Shown: piece after piece, positions 22,901 to 33,062 of the stretch
Layout: every line of letters starts with the position of its first letter
Numbering within the stretch: the stretch's first letter is position 1
Assembly: GCA_008711295.1 (NCBI GenBank)
Contig: VUYV01000015.1
Span: 4,100,050-4,164,049, forward strand
DNA length: 64,000 nt
DNA from: Anarhynchus alexandrinus
Lineage: Eukaryota; Chordata; Aves; Charadriiformes; Charadriidae
Direction: 5' to 3'
The notes under the pieces: model-generated
The model's input: the letters and a program-made list of their open reading frames with translations, nothing else
Database searches by the model: none
Told to the model about the DNA's origin: nothing
Program-made: the position numbers and the translations under genes

Positions 22901-24261
22901 ATAAAAAACAGCTGAAGAGACATTTATCAGAGGTAAGCTGTTAACTATTAATGTTCTATGAAATCTTAAGACATGAATCTTCATATGTAGAGTAATCACA
23001 ATATTAAAAAAAAACCAAATTTAAAAGTGTTTTTTAACTGTAGGTATTTTTGTCATTACTGTGAAAAAAAACTTTTTTGCAATGGTGTGATTTATAATAA
23101 CACTTAACAGACTGCTATTTCCATACATAGTGCTGCTTAAAAGCACAGTGTGCTATGATACTTTCTTCTTATCCCACTTCTATATGTGAAACAGATTATC
23201 CTTTTCTACCAGAGGTTAAAGATGTACAAAAGTCTTGAAATCACAACGAGGTGAAAGCATAAATAAAATAATTAGTATTAAACTCATGCATAGGAACTTT
23301 TTTCTCCAGGGCAGCTTGCTTGTGTCCTCATCCAGAAAAAAATGAATGATCTTGTACCTAATGTAGACTGTCTGTGAGGGATGCTGCTGTATGACATTGT
23401 TCCTTTACTTTTTATGATGTGTATAAAAATGAAAACAGACAAACAAAACTTTTTTTTTTTTTTTTACTTAATTTATATTCCTATATTTTCAGTCTTCCAA
23501 ACCAGGGATGCTGAGATTTCATATTAGTAAGACTTCTTTTTGCCTAAGATGGAAGAAATGAAATTCTTCTGGAGAAATGGGGAAATAAGGTCAAACATTC
23601 CTGAGCTCCCTTTTTCTGAGGCCCCAATTCTCTACCATAACTACATTAAATTCTACAGAGAAATGTCAGTGGAGATTTTCATCCTTAAATTCCAAAGCTT
23701 TTAATTACTTACTTGTGTTGTTATTTTCATCTGCGGTACTGCATGCTTATCAAAGTATATTTCTTTGCCACAGCTGGAACAATCAAAATTTCTTTTGTTA
23801 CTTATAATAAATAAATGCTCAATTGTAAGAATGTCCTCAGGGAAAGTTCATTAAAAAAAAAGAAATGAAAATGCCGAGAAATAAATGGTTACTGTGATTG
23901 CACTTGTGTTGATATAATATGCAAAATTTAATTTGGCTGTGTTATGTTTGAGACACACACACACATTCACTGACACACATACACATGTAGCGTAAAAGAG
24001 AAAACTTGAAGAGATATTTTATTAGCATCAGTATTTCAATTTTTTATTATTATTTTATTACAAATCTTTATGCTATGACCCTGTTTGATGCATATGCATT
24101 GCTATTTAGAGAAAAAGAAATCTATTATTATTTATATTATTGGTGGCCAGAGGCTCCAGCTGTTTTCTAGTCAGTTTTGTACTAGGGATTGTGCAAATAT
24201 AATAACAGGCTGGCATTGCCAAGAAGAGTTTAGCCTGAACAAACAAAACACGTGTAGAAAA
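20000..24261. other. Unique non-coding DNA
   Basis: No gene seen. Contains poly-T of about 18 bases near 23452-23466, small CA stretches near 23953-23990 and an octamer-type ATGCAAAT at about 21810. Nothing else stands out. Confidence 0.5.
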
Positions 24262-24345
24262 GCAGAAAGGCAAAATGACCAAGTCAAGGTTACACAGGTG
24301 TGTAGCAGAGCTCAGAATCTTGTAATTCTCAGACAAATGCAAAGC
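24262..24345 (-). mobile_element. Possible MIR-like SINE fragment
   Basis: GGCAAAATGACCAAGTCAAGG and TTACACAGGTGTGTAGCAGAGCTCAGAA follow the order of the reverse-complemented MIR core (TTAAGTGACTTGCCCAAGGTCACACAG..GGCAGAGC). Short and divergent. Confidence 0.4.
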
Positions 24346-27300
24346 TTTGTGAGATGTCTCATGGATTGAGGAATGAGCACGAACTGAAATATAGATTTCA
24401 GATTGGAATGTCTCTCAGAAATAGTTACACTTCCCTGTTTTAAGAAATCATTCTTGGTTTGGATGTGATTCTCTAATCATTGATACCTGGTTTAACAGAG
24501 AATTAAGAAAAAAGAAGACCAAAAAAACAAAAAAAGGAAGTAGGTCTTGATGTTCTCTTATACATGTTTCCTGGTGGGCATACAAAGTCAGTGAGAGCTC
24601 TACGTTCAGTCATGACTCTTTCATTACAGAGTGTCTTTCAAAGCCTAGATGCAAATTCCATTTCCAGAGGTCCTTAAATCTCAGAACTTTTGGAATGGCA
24701 CTGAGTGTCTCCAGAGTTTTGCAGTTCTTCATCCCCCATATTCTTTTCTTCTAAGCATCCACTTTCTCAAAAACATGCTGTCAGTTCTCATGTTCTGTAA
24801 CTTGGATGGCATTTCCAGTTCTGGGGGTGTTTGTGTATATGTTCTCAGAAAAAATTGAGCTGAGATCTGGATCCAACTGTCTGAAATAGGAGAATCGTGT
24901 CCAAATTAAGAGGGAATCAAACTGCATATTTTTATTTTCTGGATGACCAGAGTAAAACTGGGCTTTTATGCACATGATGACATCTTTCTACCGGTGATAA
25001 TTTAAAAGCACTGAGCACTGATTTTATTTTATGAAAGAATGCACTCTGATGCTTGTATTAGGACAAATACCTATTAGGACAAATACCCTATCAAGATAGG
25101 GGAGGGTAAGACTGAATATTCTGTCTTCAGCGTTTCTTAGGTAGCTGCAAAGGTGCTATGTGTTCATCTCACTGTCTTTAGGTACCTCCTTGCTCTTCAT
25201 TTTAAACTCTATGCTGAAACAACTGACACCTCTTCTACACAGCACAGGAATAAAATAAAATAAAAAAAAAAGGCTTTTCAAATAGAGGTAGATAACTTTG
25301 AGGCTGAATCATCTAATGATCTCATTCACAGGCTTGTTTCTGTAAAAGTGCACCGGTTAAGCAGTTGCTGCAAAGTTCATATTTGCAAATTTTATGTAGA
25401 GGCGAAGTTGAAGCTTCTGACCACCTTCATTCCACCACTGTGTCATCATCCTGTACGGCTGGAGTCTACATACACTGACTTTGCTTCTTTTGCTTAGAAG
25501 ATTACTGTGACCAGATTTCATTTCTGCCTTTGAGCTATGTTACCTTTAGAGGAAATTTTTAATTCAAATTTTCCAAGATGCATGCTGTAGTTCCAGGGAG
25601 ATTTCAAAACAAAGGAATTCTGTTTGCTGCATCATCAGAGTGAAGTTACAGGGCAGGAGGAGCACCTCATACTCTTTTGAGCCTTGCCTCTTCACTTCTG
25701 ATGCCAGAGAAAGTCCTGGGACCCTGTCTTAGGTGTACCCGATTATGCACCTACCCTGACTCAACATCACAGTTCTGGTGTTGTGTGACACACACAACTC
25801 TCCTATGTACTCCCCAGTTTATCCCTTTACTTACTTAAGCGTGCTGGCTATGAAACTCCCCTGACAGGATGTCTGCCTCAGCAATCTACCAACTCTGTGA
25901 TGTCCAAACTTTCAGACACACACTTCTAGTATGATTTGGTATCACGAAAACAGTCAAAATGCCAAAGACAGCGAGGTCTCAAATTCCTATAGATGACAGA
26001 GCAATTAACAACTTAAATATAATTTGGGGTACCTACCTTTACAATAGATCTCTAAGAATTAAAGTTGTATTTATTAGGAAAAAGAAAGAAAGAATCATGT
26101 CCAAGCCTTTCCATTTTATTATTGTTCCGTCACATGTAATATTCAAGACTTTAAGCCTACAGTAAAAGTATTGGCAATCAAATAAAAAATTAATAATCAT
26201 AAAATAAAAAGGGTAATGATAACATTTATTCTAATAAGCACATGGTTTAAGCCAGTAAAATAAAAGGGAGTAATTGCCATTCTTCAAGTCCATTACAAGG
26301 GGAAATAAGAAGAGAGAAAGGAGTGACGGAAAAAAAAAAAAAAAGCCAATTGTATTACTAGAAAAACATAATGTCAGTGCTTTAGAAAACACATTTTCTA
26401 AAGTTTTAGCAGGCTTAGCCATCAATAAATTTCAAGAAAAATATACCCTTTATACACGTATATTTCTGCAGCTTGTCTGCATTTCTGATACATTGTTTAA
26501 ATGGGTTTCGCCTGCCTTAATAAGGCACATCATTTGAACAGAAACCTCACTGTGTGATAACAGGCAACACATAGCGAAAAAATGCCTCAAGGTTTTTTCC
26601 TTGCTATATTTGGCTCTCTGGGCTAAGTCGATTTGAGTTGGGCTGATTATAATAAGCCAGAAAGTCACTACGAACTAATTATTTTCTGTTCATTTATGTG
26701 ATTAATGGTGAAAACTTGGATAACTTTTACATATCTTGAGTCCCATATAATTAATCATCTTGAACTTTACAAAAAAATAAAAAATAAAACCCTCAAGGTG
26801 CCCCTGGATTTTCTTCCAAAGCATTGGAGTTTCACTGGCATTAGCTCAGGCAACTGACAAAATCAGGGGATGTTTTGCAAAGAAGTGACATGTTTGTGTA
26901 AGTCCTCAGAGGGCATTGCTGAATTTCTTCAGCCACCAAAAGACTAAGAAATTAAAAAATGTGGTAGCAAGTATGTTATTGGGTGAACTACTGACAGTGC
27001 CAGGGGAAAAAGAGGGGAAAAAAACCCAAATCAAAAAGGACCTGTCCTCCAGAGAGACTATATGGCTTGGAGGAACTAGTAAGGGGAAGACAGTTGTTTC
27101 GGATCAGTTAGCTGACACCCAAATCAAGCTCATAATAAGCCCAAATCCCAAGGCAAAGGCTAGCATCTGAGGAAGCTAAAGCACCCTCTTCAAATTGTCA
27201 GGGTGTGAGCTCTACCTTTCTCCTGTTTCATTCTTATTTTACCCTTCACCTGTTGTATGGATAGTCTTGAAACTAAAATTTATGCTTGAAACATAAGAAA

Positions 27301-29654
27301 AGGTAAAAGTTCCACGCTACATATTTCTTCAGGTCACTACCTTTGTTCTCCTATGTAGTGAAGACTGACCTGACAACAGAAGGTGAATATTGCGTTTTAG
27401 GAAAGAGACGCAATCTTTTGAACAATGCCATACAAATGCCAAAATGCAACCCTGTCTAGCGACACAGATGCATGTGAGAGACTGGCTTAGTAGTGGGACA
27501 TGTGAGTCCTACATCTGGTCTTGTGTTCTGCACCACAATAGATCTGGGATTACCAAAATGATACAGACAGACTCTGAAGTTCACTTGATTCCTAGGGTGT
27601 GCTCACACTGAAATCAGAAACTACATAGGAAAAGAATTTGTGTTCAGGATCTCAGATCATGTAGACTTTCAGAGAATTTAACGGTTTCATGTTTGTCCTG
27701 TAGTCTGAGAAATGAAGATGGGAATTTTGGTTCAAATAAATTGTTGTTAAACAACCCTTGTGATTTTACTGAAAGGGTGTGGATACACCAGATTATTTTT
27801 CCTGACTCCTGTAGATTTACTGTTTGCGGTACTAGATGGCAAAACCTTCTAGGCGGCAGTCCCTTTTGCTACCGTCACAGGAGGTCTAAGCCAATTCCGT
27901 TTTCCATTCAAGAACTTAAAATTAACTAATGTAGTGATTAGCTTAGGAATCCATCTGTACTTAGTCATTAGAGGATTTGAAGTTGTTATTGCCTAAACCA
28001 GGCTTACACACAAGCTATAGGTAGAGGGTCCTCTGTCCAAACCCTGGGAGAATAACCAAAGACATATGCTGTAATTATGACTCCATCCCAGGTCAGGCTG
28101 ACGTCAGGGTCATCGCTGTGGAAGCTCAAGGAAACGTGTCCCTTGCCATCTTATGGGTAAGCAATGTTCATTTTTTGAGAGATATCTTGAAGGGACTCCT
28201 CACTTCCAGTATGATCCCTAAGGAGACGAGTCTATGTTCAAAAACCTCTTTGAGGTTTGTTATAACTACAGACTTCGCAATTACTTAATCAGCCTTGGTG
28301 ATCTATTTAAAAGCCCTCTGTGATTTCATGTGTTTAAAATGAAGACGTCCAGAAGTGGTTGTGGCGAGCAGCCCGCTGCTGAATGACATAGCTGTATCTG
28401 CTACCACCAATGTCCATTTGACATTGATTATTATGTACTCTATTATTTAGATGATAAGGTACATATTGATTCAGGCTGGACTGTAATCTCTTGCATAATT
28501 TCAGCAAAGAAAGGGAAAGAAAAGTTGGCGTGCCGGCGCCTTGACAAATGGCTCCTTTTGTCAGAATCAGTATCTTCACTAAGGAAGGCAAGGAAAAGAA
28601 AACCTGGTGAGAGAGCTGGCAGATAAGCATGAATTGACAGTAATTACTTGAAGAGGGCCTAGCAGAAATTCTCTGAGATCATATTTCTTCAGGGAATACA
28701 CTAGAGGATCATTACATTGTGCTGTAATTATTACACCCTTCCCAGTCATTTGCTTTGCCTCACAACTGAATTAGCCACTAGTGAAAAGGGACATCCTTTT
28801 GTTTAAAAAGCACGGGAAAGGGAGATGGCCTAAGGGTTGGAGTAGAGTAGTTTCTGGGTAAAAACCATTATATCTTTGGCTAGAATATTGACTCCTCCCC
28901 ACCTTTACACAGTACAAGTTGAAGACACTGACTAAATGTAAACATCTAAGTATGTCAGTTGCACTAGATTCCCTTTATAGTCCTTATAGGTTCCCTTTAT
29001 AGTGGGGAAACAAACAGAAACTCATAAAGATAAGCTTCACCTCACCCTAAAACAGCTCTGTGAGACAAATCAGACAAATCATGCCCTGGTTCTTTCCACT
29101 GACAGCACAGGGTGTCTCAAGGACTAAATCAGATGTTGAAGACTGAAGTTTGACAAGGTGAATCTCACTGTTGACTTCTGATGGCTTTGGATATGACCAC
29201 AGGTGGCTAGGGCCAGCCATTTAGAAAAAAAAATGTAAATACACACTTAAGATTGTCAATATTAAGAAAAATATTCAGAGGCATACTTACAACTAAGGTG
29301 TGCTTGACTTCAGAGATAAGCATATGAATGTGCTAAAAAGACATTAAAACCTGATTTTTATATTTTAGCCAGTTTTTAGGCATCAGTTTTCATATTTTCT
29401 CAAACATAGGCTATCTGCCTGGGTATGCATGCATATCTATGTCCCAGCCACTTGTCAGTACCTAGTATAAAGAACTTCCAGCATACATTCAAACAACTGA
29501 GTCTTGTGGGTGCTGGAAACCTAGAGACTTCTCATGCAGCAGAGATTGCCCAAAACTGTCATTCCTCTAACTGTTCTGATGAGTTTCTTCTTTAGTCTGA
29601 ACTGTCATTCCTGATGGCCCCAGGTGACATAAACTATAGTCTTCTGTGGGATGT
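24346..29654. other. Unique non-coding DNA
   Basis: No gene seen. It holds the 16-bp tandem duplication listed separately. Around 26480-26760 there is a stretch with several ATTA/TAAT cores (CCTTAATAAGG, GACTAATTAT-like, GATTAATGG, ATAATTAATC), which looks like a possible conserved non-coding element, but no conservation data are available. A direct repeat of TTCCCTTTATAG occurs at 28970-29001. Confidence 0.5.
25056..25087. repeat. Perfect 16-bp tandem duplication
   Basis: TATTAGGACAAATACC occurs twice head to tail with no mismatch. This is a recent small duplication. Confidence 0.95.
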
Positions 29655-29989
29655 ACCTAAAGGGGGCCTACAGGAGAGCTGGGAAAGGACTTTTTACTAG
29701 GGCATGTAGTGATAGGATGAGGGGGAATGGCTTCAAACTGGAAGAGGGCAGGTTTAGATTAAACATTAGGAAGAAGTTTTTCACTTTAAGGGTGGTGAGG
29801 CACTGGAACAGGTTGCCCTGAGAGGTTGTTGAGGCCCCATCCCTGGAGGTGTTCAAGGCCAGGCTGGACGTGGCCTTGGGCAACCTGGTCTAGTGGGAGG
29901 TGTCCCTGCCTATGGCAGGGGGGTTGGAACTCGATGATCTTCAAGGTCCCTTCCAACCTAAACCATTCTATGATTCTGTGATTCTATGA
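29655..29989 (+). mobile_element. CR1 LINE, 5'-truncated 3' end
   Basis: The copy starts within ORF2 and runs to the CR1 terminus. The C-terminal ORF2 frame is recognisable ([31 protein letters not shown]), then an in-frame TGA (R to stop after LP), then EVVEAPSLEVFKARLDVALGNLV and the normal TAG at 29891-29893. A short 3'UTR and two to three ATTCT(A/G)TG units end the copy. 5' truncation is the rule for CR1. The closest relative in the window is the copy at 1-141. It is inactive. Confidence 0.95.
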
Positions 29990-30242
29990 ACTGAGTTTAA
30001 TCGTGTTGCTTTTGCTGCAATCCCATCCTCCAAAGAGAGAGACAGGTAGAGTAGGCACAAGGACAGGATAAAACATGCAGGGGAGTAAGCAATTTCAGAG
30101 ATGGCAGGGGACAGCTTGCAGTAGTGAATTTGAGGTCAGCATGAGAAATAAGAGTGGGCGGGTGGGGTGGTGAATTTGTCTCTGCCAAGTTCTTGTGTAA
30201 AAGCAAGCCAGCAACAAAGCTTGAGGACAAAATTTCAGCCTG
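29990..30242. other. Spacer between CR1 and LTR
   Basis: Unique sequence with no recognised element; includes a G-rich GGGCGGGTGGGGTGG patch at about 30155-30169. Confidence 0.5.
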
Positions 30243-30971
30243 TGTTGTGGTTTGGGCCGGACTGGCCACTGAGGCGAATGACAGATGCTCTCCTCACCCC
30301 TCTCTTCAAGGAGAGGAGGGAGACAGAGAAAGAGAGTTGTGAGTTTAGAAAGAACTAAACTACTTCAATGAAAATATTAATAATAAAATAATAAAAAGGA
30401 AATAATGAAATATATACAAAACTGTATCAAGCTCCCAGGGTAACGATCACATCACCGGCTGGCACTGGGGAAGTCCCAGCCTGGACTCAGTGACAGACAG
30501 GAGCTGAATTCTGAATCTGGATTCAGGAACACTTGGATCGGGACCAAAGGCAGATGAACAGAGTCCTCCTCAGACGTCAGCCGTTGCAGAAAGAGAGCTG
30601 ACCCTTTGATCCCTCAGATTTTATACTGAGCATGAGGCAGATGGGATGGAATACCCTGTTGGTCAGTTTTGGGTCACCTGTCCTGTCCACTCCTCCCCAC
30701 AGGTGGGACCCCACTGCGCTTTTCCACTTCCGACCCTCCAATGGGGCAAATAACAAAGTCAGCTGCCCTTGGGTGTTACAGCAATGAGTATAAGCAAGAG
30801 CCTCTCTGCATACCATGCCTGGGCTTCAACTGTAGTCATAGGTCTGATCACTCTGAGAGCAAACAGTGTCTGCACAATATGCTGTTAATTTCAGTTAGTT
30901 AGAAGAGGCCCAGCTAAGAAGTAAAATTACTGAACAAAGTTGATCCTGTTTTACCTCAAACTAGGAAAGCA
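30243..30971 (-). mobile_element. Solo LTR, ERVL-like, minus orientation
   Basis: The segment opens with TGTTGTGGTTTGGGCCGG and closes near CTCAAACTAGGAAAGCA. These correspond to the reverse complement of avian ERVL-type LTRs, which in this orientation begin TGTTGTGGTTTA.CCCGG and end in CA. The core TTTTATACTGAGCATGAGGCAG at 30618-30639, followed by GGGATGGAATACCCTGTTGG and TCAGTT..GGTCACCTGTCC, is the diagnostic U3/TATA block. On the minus strand it gives a TATAAAA box (30619-30625) downstream of the ATGCTCAG motif. No internal retroviral genes flank it and no second LTR lies in the same orientation, so it is a solo LTR left by recombination. I did not find a matching target duplication, so the ends may be off by several bases. 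Confidence 0.8.
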
Positions 30972-31400
30972 TGAAACATCTTAAGGTTCATCTACAGAAA
31001 CTTATCTGGGATGCCAGGAAAATCCCACCTGAGTCTTTCCTTATAAAGTGCCCTTTAGAGTGTATACTGTTGTGCATCAGGCCTGGCAGTGTCTGCCTGT
31101 TCCAGCCGGATATTGCAGGACCAGTGTAAAGTAGATGTAGTGACTGGGGTTCTTTCCTTGACTCATCTACAAATTGCTGTTACAAAGGCAGATGGGATTT
31201 GTAAACAGTGTATCCTCAGACTAAATTTATGCTGCTGAAAGGGCAGAGCAGAGATTCCCAAGTGGACGCCCTGCAGTCTGTGGATCACCCAACTGGGATG
31301 TGATGCTGGTATGGCCATTCCCTCTTCCTCTGCCCAGCCTTTCTTTCATGCCATTTTCAACCCATCAGCAATCTTCTGCTGGCTTTGCTAGCTTCCTAAC
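30972..31400. other. Spacer between two opposed LTRs
   Basis: About 430 bases of unique sequence with no recognised retroviral coding remnant. Confidence 0.5.
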
Positions 31401-31970
31401 TGTACAGGTTTTGCTGGGACAGAGTCAATTTTCTTCATAGTAGCTCATATGGTGCTATGTTCTGGATTTGTGCCCAAAACCATGTTGATAACACACCCAT
31501 GTTTCAGCTATTGCTGAGCAGTGTTTACACAGTGTCAAGAGCTTCTGTTTCTCACACTTCCCCACAAGAAGTTGGGAGGGGACACAGCTGGGACAGCTGA
31601 CTCCCACTGACCAAAGAGATGCCCCATACCATATGGACAGCATGCTCAACAAGAAAAAGCGGAGGAAGGAGGAGGAAGAGTGGATGTTCAGGGTTATGGC
31701 ATTTGTCTTCCCAAGTGACTGTTAGGTGTGATGAAGTCCCGCTTTCCTTGAAATGGCTAAACATCTGTGGGCTGTAGGAAGTGCTGAAGGAATTCCTTAT
31801 TTTGCTTTACCTGTGTGCATAGCTTTTGCTTTACCCGTTAAACCGTCTTTATCTCAACCCACGAGCTTTCTCACTTTTGCCGTTCTGATCGTCTCCCCCA
31901 CCCTACTGCAGGAGGAGTGATTAAGCAGCTGTGTGGGGCTTAGATGCCTACTGGGTTAGCCGACAACACA
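31401..31970 (+). mobile_element. Solo LTR, ERVL-like, plus orientation
   Basis: The LTR begins TGTACAGGTTTTGCTGGGAC and runs through TCTTCATAGTAGCTCATATGG, GAAGTTGGGAGGGGACACAG, CCACTGACCAAAGAGATGCC and CATACCATATGG. It continues with GCTTTACCCGTTAAACCGTC and TTTATCTCAACCCACGAG, and ends GGTTAGCCGACAACACA. All blocks appear in the order of a widespread avian ERVL-type LTR. The expected TATAAA after ATGCTCA is lost here (ACAAGAAAA), and the usual ATTAAA polyadenylation hexamer is GTTAAA. The promoter is therefore probably dead. It is a related but different subfamily from the minus-strand LTR nearby. No target duplication was found. Confidence 0.85.
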
Positions 31971-32668
31971 CTGCGTTGGGTCCCAGGTGGAACTGAATGG
32001 TTATTCTGAAGACCCCTGCCATATCAGCCTGTGGACATTCAAACATCATGGTCCCCTCCTGTTTTGATTGTAACTGCCCACTGGCACCAGATGAAGGTAG
32101 CACCTATTATTGTATGCTAATTATTACTTTAATTGGGGCATTCAGGGCAGGGGGGGATGACGACACATGCTACATGCATGCAAGGCTGGTCAGGACAGTA
32201 ATGCAGTAATGCATCATCGTTCAAGAGGATGCATGTATTACTTTGGTGATGGTATTTTCTGCAGTTCCTCCCTGCTATGTCTTTTATGCACAGCACAGCA
32301 CCTCCAATAAAGATGGTAAAGAGTTGCTTCCCTTCGCCTTCATTTCCCTGACTCATGCCACACTTGTGCCTTCATAGCCTATAGCTGAGTAATTAGACTA
32401 GTATGAGTGCTCTGATTTGTTTGGTTTTAGATGGAAAAGAGAACTGAGCATGCAAAAGTGCTCTTAACACTAGCTTATGCCATGAAAAGGAAGTTTGCTC
32501 CTATTTTGTTACACTCTGGAGGAAAAGTTCTACACACACCCTCCAGGGAACTTTCAGTGATGTTAGTAAAGAAACAAAGGCATAACTCCCATGTGACCAA
32601 TATCAACAGCAAACCCCTATATGATAGAGAGAATAATCTGTTGGTTAAGTTTTAAGTCGATGTGTAAT
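31971..32668. other. Non-coding DNA, nothing recognised
   Basis: No gene seen; open frames of 70-75 codons on both strands without features. Confidence 0.5.
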
Positions 32669-32756
32669 GGACCCAATCTCCAGTAACTGTTATTCGTTAT
32701 AGCTTCATGGAAGTCGGCAAGGCAACGCTGATTTATGCCAATTGACAATCTGGACT
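32669..32756. mobile_element. Probable palindromic non-autonomous DNA-element relic
   Basis: GGACCCAATCTCCAG at the left and the reverse complement of the right end (AGTCCAGATTGTCAA) are degenerate inverted repeats. The inside reads TATAGCTTCATGGAAGTC then CGCTGATTTATGCCAATTGA, matching the order of the same remembered amniote palindrome as the relic at 9055 (AGCTCCATTGAAGTC...GCTGATTTACACCAGCTGA). Decayed, no coding capacity. Confidence 0.4.
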
Positions 32757-32985
32757 GGGGGAAATTCTGATGTATATTGTGCATATTCTCTATTTGTTAT
32801 TTATTACGGTTGTGCATTTTATTGGTTTTATAAAATTTCAAAATACCAATAAAAACAGAATTTTTAAAAAGTTTGGGTGCCATCAAGTTGTTCTTTGGCA
32901 GCACTGATTTTGCAATAAGATTGGATTGTACATTAATGTTTAATTTGCCTTTTATTGTATTTTTAACTGCCTTTTTATTATATGT
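32757..32985. other. AT-rich non-coding DNA
   Basis: No feature beyond AT-rich simple sequence. Confidence 0.5.
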
Positions 32986-33062
32986 ATATTTATTATTGTG
33001 AAATGCCTTGGGATGACTTTGTCAAGAAAGGTGCCATATAAACAAAATTGTATTGATCTGAT
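32986..33062 (+). repeat. Possible old retroelement 3' tail
   Basis: The string GTGAAATGCCTTGGGATGAC, then GAAAGGTGCCATATAAACAAAATTG with a TGATCTGATGAT end, resembles the 3' tail (AAAGCGCTTTG..GAAAGGCGCTATATAAAT) shared by several vertebrate L2-like LINEs and SINEs. I could not identify the body upstream, so this is tentative. Confidence 0.3.

Noticed and set aside
29668..29883. 71-codon minus-strand frame
   Set aside because: Antisense shadow of the plus-strand CR1 ORF2 end.
30243..31970. A full-length endogenous retrovirus bounded by the two LTRs
   Set aside because: The LTRs are in opposite orientation and of different subfamilies, with only about 430 bases of unrelated sequence between them.
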